DNA from: Numida meleagris
Taxonomy: Eukaryota; Chordata; Aves; Galliformes; Numididae
Assembly (NCBI RefSeq): GCF_002078875.1
Contig: NC_034415.1
Coordinates: 24,653,381-24,717,380, forward strand
DNA: 64,000 bases
Direction: 5' to 3'
Both the position numbers and the translations under genes were made by a program. The stretch's first letter is position 1; every line of letters starts with the position of its first letter. The notes beneath the pieces were generated by a model. That model saw only the letters and a list, made by a program, of their open reading frames with translations. It had not been told where the DNA came from and searched no databases. This document shows, one piece after another, positions 57,661 through 64,000 of this stretch.

Positions 57661-57948
57661 ACATAAAAGTGCCGGGACACTTTAAAGTTGTGGTAGAAAA
57701 TGCAGACTTTCTCTAATTGGCAGTACATACCAACCAGTGTTCAACATTGCAAACAACTAAGCTCAGTTGGCTTCATTTATTTTCACTGAACTTCAACACT
57801 GTGTAGATTCAATTTGATTTTTTAATGTAAAGAAATCAAGAGCAGGCCTTGAATACACATTTCAGGAAATAAAAACATTCACAGTGTTGAAATGAAGTAG
57901 TGGAGCCATCTATTCAAGCAGATCAACATGTTCTTAAAACACGTTTAG

Positions 57949-57954
57949 AATAAA
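57949..57954 (+). terminator. CPT2: Candidate CPT2 poly(A) signal (proximal, AATAAA)
   Basis: Canonical hexamer about 290 bases after the stop. Another AATAAA lies at 57868-57873. Either would exclude the downstream hairpin from the message. Confidence 0.45.
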
Positions 57955-58060
57955 AAGCCCTGTTAACAAATTTATGAACTCTGACATCTTTGTTGTGAGT
58001 TTCAGGTAGGCAACAGCACCTTTAAACTGTTGGATTTTAAAATACAAGCAATAGTGTTAC

Positions 58061-58094
58061 ACTGAAAGAGTGATTGCATATGCACTCTTTCAGT
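58061..58094. repeat. Perfect 12-bp inverted repeat
   Basis: actgaaagagtg (58061-58072) and cactctttcagt (58083-58094) are exact complements around a 10-base spacer. A second small palindrome (gtaagc, two bases, gcttac; 58093-58106) overlaps its right end. It would be a stable stem in the long form of the CPT2 message. Confidence 0.88.
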
Positions 58095-58287
58095 AAGCTT
58101 GCTTACAAAGTTGTCACACTTACTTTTCTCTTTAAACTTGAATAATATCAGAACTGGTTGTACCTCAACAGTTTGAAGCCTTTCCAATATAACAACTTTT
58201 TGAGAAATGAATAATGAAGTGAGAGGCTCTAACTAACCCACAATCATCCACTGTGTTGTTAAATTGTCTGGAAAAAAACTGTGATGT

Positions 58288-58293
58288 AATAAA
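58288..58293 (+). terminator. CPT2: Candidate CPT2 poly(A) signal (distal, AATAAA)
   Basis: Canonical hexamer followed within about 35 bases by T-rich sequence (ttcttttattcc). It gives a 3' UTR of about 650 bases. Confidence 0.5.
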
Positions 58294-58310
58294 GCTATCT
58301 ATTGGTAACT

Positions 58311-60040
58311 ATAAAGTTCTTTTATTCCAATATGAAAATTATGCAGTATGAGTAGTCCATTTATCAATAGCTTGTATTTCTTACAAGGGTTAAAATGAAT
58401 ACTTCTGTATTCATAAGTGTGCTGCAGTGTTGTCTCTCAGCTTCCATGCATGATGTCTGTCCAATAATCTGCTTTTGTTTCGCTGTGTACATTTGCTGTT
58501 GTGCCTTAAAAAAGAAATATCACTGAACTTTATCTTCTGGGGTTCTCTCTACAGAATTCATCCTACTGCAGAAACCTTAGCACATTTTCTTGAACTTTCT
58601 CCTTGCTCTTGTACTTGCTTTCTATCAGCTGTGACTTTAGATGCCATTTATTGTACCAAATGCGGGAGTTTCAGAGCTTACAGATGTATATTTAATGTGT
58701 CGCAGTTTGTAGTAGGAGTTCTAAAGACCAAGTCTTAGCAGAAATCTCTAAAGGATTGCAAGAGAGCTTGAGCATAATCACACTGTGAATGCAACATCAA
58801 ACCGGTGCAGACAAGTTCTTCCTGCTGTTCCTGACTCAGACTCGGGCAGCTAAAGTGGGTGAGAGCAAAAGGGACCTTTTAGCCAAGGTGCTCAAAGTTG
58901 CTTGGAGTCAAATGCAGATGCCCTTTGCTGAAATCCCACCTTTTGCAGAAAATTCATCGTGGTACAGATAACTTCAACTCCTCAGTCTTTTAAACCTTCA
59001 TAACTTTCATATTGTTTTTATTCTGGTAAAATGAGTCTTTCTTTATAGCTGAATAGTATCGTAGTGCTTGCTTCTGGAGCTCTATGAAACTAACGCAGCA
59101 TGCTTCTTTCAGCACAGACAGCCAAACATACTGGTAGAACCTGAAGTTTGAGTACCTTGGTAGGATGTGACATGAGTTTTAAAGCTCAGAAACCTATTCA
59201 TCTTTACCCTTACTTTTTGTATCTCAGCTTCCAGATTTGCTTGGTATCTTTATTTAGTGCAGGAACAGTAAGCAACACCATAGTATGTACTGCAAGCACT
59301 GGGAAGAGGAGACACATGCTTCAAATACATAACCCCAAAGGCTTATGAACTTTTCCTTGTCAGGGATTTTTCCTCTGCAGCCCATGATGTACTGTTGCAC
59401 TTTTCAGCTGAAAAGTGTTTAAAGCTTGGTTTAACACTTACCAGGATTATCCTGTCAGTTTGAACAAAGAAAGGAAGGTGATCGTTTTGGCAGATGAAGA
59501 AACTGATATAATCAGAACAAAAGTCTCTGAATGAAGTTAACGAGAGAAAGTATTTTTTTAAACATGAGAACAATGTGCAAGATTGTAAGAATACTTGCCA
59601 AGAAGTAGAAAGTGTCTGCACCTAGAAATTACTTTTCCTAGTGACATATTCAAAAAGGTACCTTTATTTTCAGAAAGTGCAACAGTTAGGTGTAAGTGTC
59701 AACAGCAGTTAAGCTTACTAAGTATTTTCAGAAAAGTCACTTCTTTATAGTTTTCTGACAGTTCGGTATGTACCTTTTTGCTTCAGCAGTTAGCACACTC
59801 TTTTTACCAATGCTCTTAGTCATTTCCTAGGTATAGTGGGTGAGAATACCTTACTTGCTAGAGAATGGAATCTGGTTATTTCTTGGTGATTAATTAAAGC
59901 TTCAAGGCAATGAGTCATCTAAATACTTGTTAAGCTACAGTCCGTCTCAACCATGTGTATTCCTAAAAAAGACAACATTAAGAAAACATTCAAATTCAGC
60001 TAGGCACATATATAACTTTCAGTGTGTACTAAGACCATCT
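58311..60040. other. Convergent intergenic region between CPT2 and CZIB
   Basis: No coding sequence recognised. The frames at 58475-58738 and 59343-59621 have no family likeness. It probably contains the far ends of the two 3' UTRs. Further minus-strand AATAAA hexamers (59663-59668 and about 59243) could serve a longer CZIB message. Confidence 0.6.
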
Positions 60041-60060
60041 CAAAGCTCTCTGAAAAATCT

Positions 60061-60066
60061 TTTATT
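60061..60066 (-). terminator. CZIB: Candidate CZIB poly(A) signal (AATAAA)
   Basis: The plus strand reads tttatt. It lies about 150 bases past the CZIB stop on the minus strand and is followed by a TGGTCTT-like GT/U-rich stretch. It is the first canonical signal after the stop. Confidence 0.5.
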
Positions 60067-60212
60067 GGATGTTCCACAGACAGTAAGTACAATTTACTTA
60101 GGTTTCCATTTGTTAAGTTCGGCCATGTGAAAAATAACTCCAGGGAAACACTCTCTGATGTTTTCACCTCCCTCATCAATAAGCATGCCAAGGTTTGTTA
60201 GCATTATGAACA

Positions 60213-60290
60213 TCAGCATTTAACAAATTTGTGGGTAACTTCATAAATTCCAACAGATTCCTTTGTTTTTTCATCATAGTCATTCCAATC
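60213..60290 (-). CDS. CZIB: CZIB terminal coding exon
   Basis: Acceptor CCTACAG|GATTGG. 25 codons (DWNDYDEKTKESVGIYEVTH then KFVKC) and stop TGA at 60215-60213. Confidence 0.93.
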   Translation of the reverse strand, partial: DWNDYDEKTKESVGIYEVTHKFVKC

Positions 60291-61194
60291 CTGTAGGAAT
60301 TAAGATTTCATAGTATTAGCCACAGACAATAGATGACAGTAGTGCCTGAATCACAGACTGGAATTAACTGAAGCTAAGCCTCACTAAAAGTTTGGGTCTT
60401 ACTGATTACATGGTGCTTCCAACATAAATCTAAGCTGTATTCTAATTTTCGAGAGAAGCAGGAGCACTGACCTGAAATGGATTGACCTAAATGGACTTTA
60501 GTGTCAGTGTTTTTATCTTAACAAAGTTCAAAAAAATAAAAAAGCAGTCCACAGCCTGCAGTGGACAAAACAGCAACCATGGCAGATGAAAGGATTATCT
60601 ATCATTTACAATACCCTAGTCACATGGTTCAGCAGACAAGCAGATCCCTGCCAAGTAGGATACAGGGGAACAGATTTGACCTTGAGATTCTTGCTCACAG
60701 CCAAGGAAGATTTGCAATGCTGGAGTCATTATCCTGTGCTTTGAAGGAGAGTGTTTTTTATCTTACTTTTTAATATCTCTGTGCAGAGGAAAAAGTACAG
60801 ACATCTTAAAGAAATTAGTTCACCACTCTGAATAACAGCAGCCATTCAGTATTGTGGTTATTTGCTCTCTGGAATTTCTGAATGCCATAGAAGTTGCATT
60901 TAAGTCTTTGTCAGCTCCCAGGATACAAAATGCATGCTTATAAAATGAAGCTGTTAGTAGTGCTGGTTATTCACAGTTGTTGTAGTTTCTCTCTCCACTT
61001 ATGGCTTTTCCATACCTACATGAAAGTGCAAAACTAGCCTCTCATGTGCAAGGTACCCATTTCAGGCTAGCATCCTAGGGAAGAGAAGCTAGATAATTAG
61101 AATTACTAATGAAACTAAGACAACATACCTTTTCTAACAAGTTTATGTCATTGAAAGGTGTGCCAGACTCTGCACCTTCAGCAGCAAATCCTGC
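60213..61194 (-). CDS. CZIB: CZIB (C1orf123, DUF866) C-terminal part, two exons, gene runs off the right edge
   Basis: CXXC-motif zinc-binding protein of the DUF866 family; its cellular role is poorly known. Joining 61129-61194 and 60213-60290 on the minus strand gives the last 47 codons and stop. They align without gaps to the end of the human 160-residue protein as I remember it: AGFAAEGAESGTPFNDINLL, EK, then DWNDYDEKTKESVGIYEVTH and KFVKC. The zinc-binding CXXC pairs are in earlier exons, which I could not find up to 64000, so they should lie beyond the window. Tail-to-tail orientation with CPT2 is the same as in mammals. Confidence 0.93.
60291..61128 (-). other. CZIB: CZIB last intron
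   Basis: GT-AG intron of 838 bp; nothing else recognised. The plus-strand frame at 60561-60773 appears to be chance. Confidence 0.85.
61129..61194 (-). CDS. CZIB: CZIB penultimate coding exon (66 nt)
   Basis: Acceptor TTTACAG|GCAGG and donor GAAAAG|GTATGT. Exactly 22 codons in phase 0: AGFAAEGAESGTPFNDINLL followed by EK. Confidence 0.92.
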
Positions 61195-64000
61195 CTGTAA
61201 ACACATTTGCATAAGTTTTTAAGAATAAGCTGTACCAAGAAAATAGTAAGTATATGATCATTGAGATGTTTAAAGAAACTAACACTGCACATTTTTATTG
61301 TATTTCACCTAAATTAGGTAGGAGAAACAGCCAATCTGTTTCCTTGTCAAGGGTCGTGTATGGGGATTGCTCAGTCATGGCCTGAACCAATGATTGAGTA
61401 GCAGGTGAGAAGGCTTGGCTAACCCAGGGCACACAGGTGCAAGCAGCGCACCTGGGCAACCGGAAGGGGTGGACTCTGGGTCCACCCCTCCTCACTCTCA
61501 TTTAAGGGTTATCAGCTGAGGAAGCAGGATTCTATTTGGAGACTGCCCCTTCTGGAACCTTCACCAACCTTCAGAAAAGGTAAGCTACTTCTCCTTGTGT
61601 TGTCTTCTGCCACTATAATCTTGACAAATACCTTTATGAGTCTGTTCGTGTCCTGGTAGGAGGCAGTATTGTTGCCTTCCCTTGTTCCACAGGTCAGTAT
61701 GATGCTGTGACCCTTCCCCCACCCCACTTGCTAAATGGGAGGTCTTGATACAAACAACCAGAGTGCAGAATAAGACAACGCTGCTCTTCTATGTTTCCTC
61801 CCAGAAAAGTACTTTCAGTAGTTTCAGATAACCTTAAAAATGTGAAGTTGAGATCTATCAGCATCCAACTACTAAATAGCTTTAATTTGTATTTAGAATT
61901 TACTCAGGCATTATGTATAAAATAGCTACATAATAAACTCACTGCGAGAAAACACAGAAAGAGTATGGAAAAGGGTTAATTTTGCTGGTTTAAAAATGAT
62001 CATAATTCAAGCCACTTTAGAGAATGAAGTAGCCTATACTGGATTTAGGTACAGAAGTGACTAGCAAGACTTGAGTGAAGGGAGGATCAGTTAGCTAACT
62101 GAACAGAAAATAGTATCCAGACAGGAATAGCTATAGGATGGAAATTGCATATCAATGGGATATAGCACAAGAACAAGATGTTCTTTCTGACTTTCTGTTA
62201 AAACATCAGTCATATTAGGGCTTACAGTTAGCAAGCTGTAAAATAAATTTTATTCGTTTTAAAGTAAACTTAAGAATCTCAACCACCTCGACTGCATACA
62301 GGAAGGTTTCTTGTAGTGCTACTTCTAATTGCAGAATTTTACAGAGAAGCATCTAGGAAGGAAAGGTAGTTCCTTGGTCTTCTGCTAGGGATCTGCACCA
62401 GCGTTTTTGATAAAGAAATCTCTGCTAGGACCAGACAGACACTTGGCTGTGTAGGAATGTGTGAAGTAAACCACACAATTGTAAAATACTTTAGGATTTA
62501 GTGGCAGGCTAAACACTTAGAATTTAAACAGACCACAGTGTGGCAGACATGACAACAGGAGAGCTATCTGCAAGGCACAGCATAGATATGGCCTATATAT
62601 AATTGTCAGAAGCCCAGTTCAAAGGAATTGCTACAGCTGAGGAGGAAGATCACCATCATGGGACAGAAATGTACAGCTGCAGTATAGAACAAAGAGTAGA
62701 GAAAGAGAGATTCACCAGCACTCCAAGGAACAACAAGCCATGTGACTGAATTTCAAGCTTCTGTACCAGATTCTATGCTCCTCAAGCATTTGTGTTCTTG
62801 TAGCTTTGGCGTCAAAGCGCAGGCTCATTTAATCTCTGCTGAAGGAATCTGGGAAATGCAGTGTCTCGTCTGCCCTCTGCTGACTGGCAGAGGACCAACA
62901 CTTAAAGTGAAAATTCCTGTTGACTTTAATATTAGTCACACAGCTGCTACCAGTGTAACTATTATTTTTGGCACAAAGCAAGGAAGCTAAAGGTTTAAGA
63001 GAAATTTTATCAAGAAGCCTCCATGCTAAATTTACTTCAGGTATGATTGGTTTATATCTATTAAAAAAAATTATACAGTAATGCTATGGCCAGTCCTAAG
63101 ACTGCAGGGAAGGCAGGCAAGCTTGGATCATACCAAATACAAGAGAGTTTATAGAAGTGTAAGAAACCACAGAAGTATATATATTTATTCATTTAGGCAT
63201 CAGAAAATCAACTGAAGTATCTGCTCATGCATTCAAGTGTACTCTCCAGTTGAGTGCACAGACCAAACTTAGGGAATATTATATGAAAAGCTTTATGACA
63301 GCTGTGAAGTCTTTGTTCTGCAGATAAGTGTGACAGGTAGGATGCAGATCTGTAAACACTTCCTGCATCTCAGAGGTTTCTCATTGATTTTACTTAAGTT
63401 CAGGTTCCTAGATCTGTCTGACTTCAGAGCCTTCAAACAGGAATAAGCTAAGATCCCTTCCATTGCTCAAAAAGATGGACTGCACTTGAAATAAAAATGA
63501 AGACTTCCTCCTGCAGCACAGTGCTGTGGTGACTTCATTTCTACCTAATTCCTTGTAGGATCAGCTTTTTTCGTCTGTTTGTTAGCATAGTATCACAGTC
63601 TGAGGGGAGGATAAGTCAGGTTTATATTTGTCGGTCTATTTACACCTAATCCGACTAGAATAATAGGTTAAATATAGTAAGGAGTTAGCTTGCATACAGT
63701 ATGACCATGCACAAGCAAATGAATCACTAAGAACTGGCTTGGCAGTGAAGAAATCCTTTGACTGAACCGTGAAGTGTGCTTTGCAACAGCTTTTAACTGC
63801 CTTCCTCAGTTTTGGTCTGATCAAGTTTCCAATGGAAAATTGCCAATACGTTTCCTACAGCTTTGGTGACGTCAAATTGCAAGATTTATTTAGAGGTCAT
63901 ATACTGACTGTTCGTAACTGGAATTTCATTTGTTCTTGTATCAGTAACCAAAGTGGAGCTCCCCTGACCGTGGCTAGCTATTTGTACACGCGTGCGATTC
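61195..64000 (-). other. CZIB: CZIB upstream intron, continues past the window
   Basis: I looked on the minus strand for the preceding CZIB exon (ending in a glutamine codon before AGF) and did not find it, so this is probably one intron of at least 2.8 kb. It contains the LTR-like GC-rich module at about 61310-61740. The remainder is AT-rich with no recognised feature. Confidence 0.6.
61310..61740 (+). mobile_element. Probable LTR fragment or solo LTR, unclassified
   Basis: A GC-richer block inside an AT-rich intron, with the order of a promoter. Two adjacent perfect palindromes (caggtgc/gcacctg at 61434-61454 and ggggtgga/tccacccc at 61466-61488) come first, then a TATA-like atttaag at about 61500. 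A good splice donor (aaaag|gtaagc, GT at 61580) follows, and a strong acceptor with a pyrimidine tract (ending ttccacag at 61692). I believe I have met this arrangement as a galliform interspersed repeat but cannot name the family. No gag, pol or env reading frame is present. It is opposite in strand to CZIB. Confidence 0.4.

Larger units (their letters stand above)
57661..58310 (+). other. CPT2: CPT2 3' UTR (inferred extent)
   Basis: Sequence after the stop up to the most distal nearby AATAAA. Three signals are visible: 57868-57873, 57949-57954 and 58288-58293. The last is followed by a T-rich stretch, so the long form is plausible, and alternative polyadenylation is possible. A 12-bp perfect hairpin lies at 58061-58094. 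Confidence 0.55.

Noticed and set aside
61195..64000. Search for the next upstream CZIB exon
   Set aside because: No minus-strand segment with the expected protein end and donor was found, so I did not place an exon here.

Overview
This window is vertebrate nuclear DNA, almost certainly from a bird and most likely a galliform such as chicken, turkey, quail or pheasant. The signs are intron-split genes with GT-AG junctions, an AT-rich background with one sharp CpG island, several CR1 LINE tails (the typical avian retroposon) and one Galluhop/Mariner1_GG-type mariner relic, which I know best from chicken. The gene order SLC1A7 (-), CPT2 (+), CZIB (-) matches human 1p32.3, which supports orthology.

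Layout. 1-2590: intergenic, no gene seen. 2590-49975, minus strand: the whole of SLC1A7 (EAAT5, retinal glutamate transporter/chloride channel) in 11 coding exons that splice to 566 codons with every phase matching; introns 2 and 3 are each about 12 kb. 49976-51523: divergent intergenic region, AT-rich on the SLC1A7 side and a CpG island on the CPT2 side. 51524-57660, plus strand: the whole of CPT2 (mitochondrial carnitine palmitoyltransferase 2) in 5 exons, 652 codons. 57661-60212: convergent 3' UTRs of CPT2 and CZIB. 60213-61194, minus strand: the last two coding exons of CZIB (C1orf123, DUF866); the rest of that gene lies beyond the right edge.

The three genes are neighbours by conserved synteny and are not a functional pathway: EAAT5 works at photoreceptor and bipolar-cell membranes, CPT2 in fatty-acid import for mitochondrial beta-oxidation, and CZIB is a small zinc-binding protein of poorly known role.

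I found no CRISPR array, operon, tRNA, rRNA or undescribed multi-gene system. The unexplained signals I rate highest are a 103-nt near-perfect hairpin at 44464-44566 inside SLC1A7 intron 2, a GC-rich promoter/splice-like module at about 61310-61740 that resembles an LTR fragment, and upstream ORFs overlapping the EAAT5 start.
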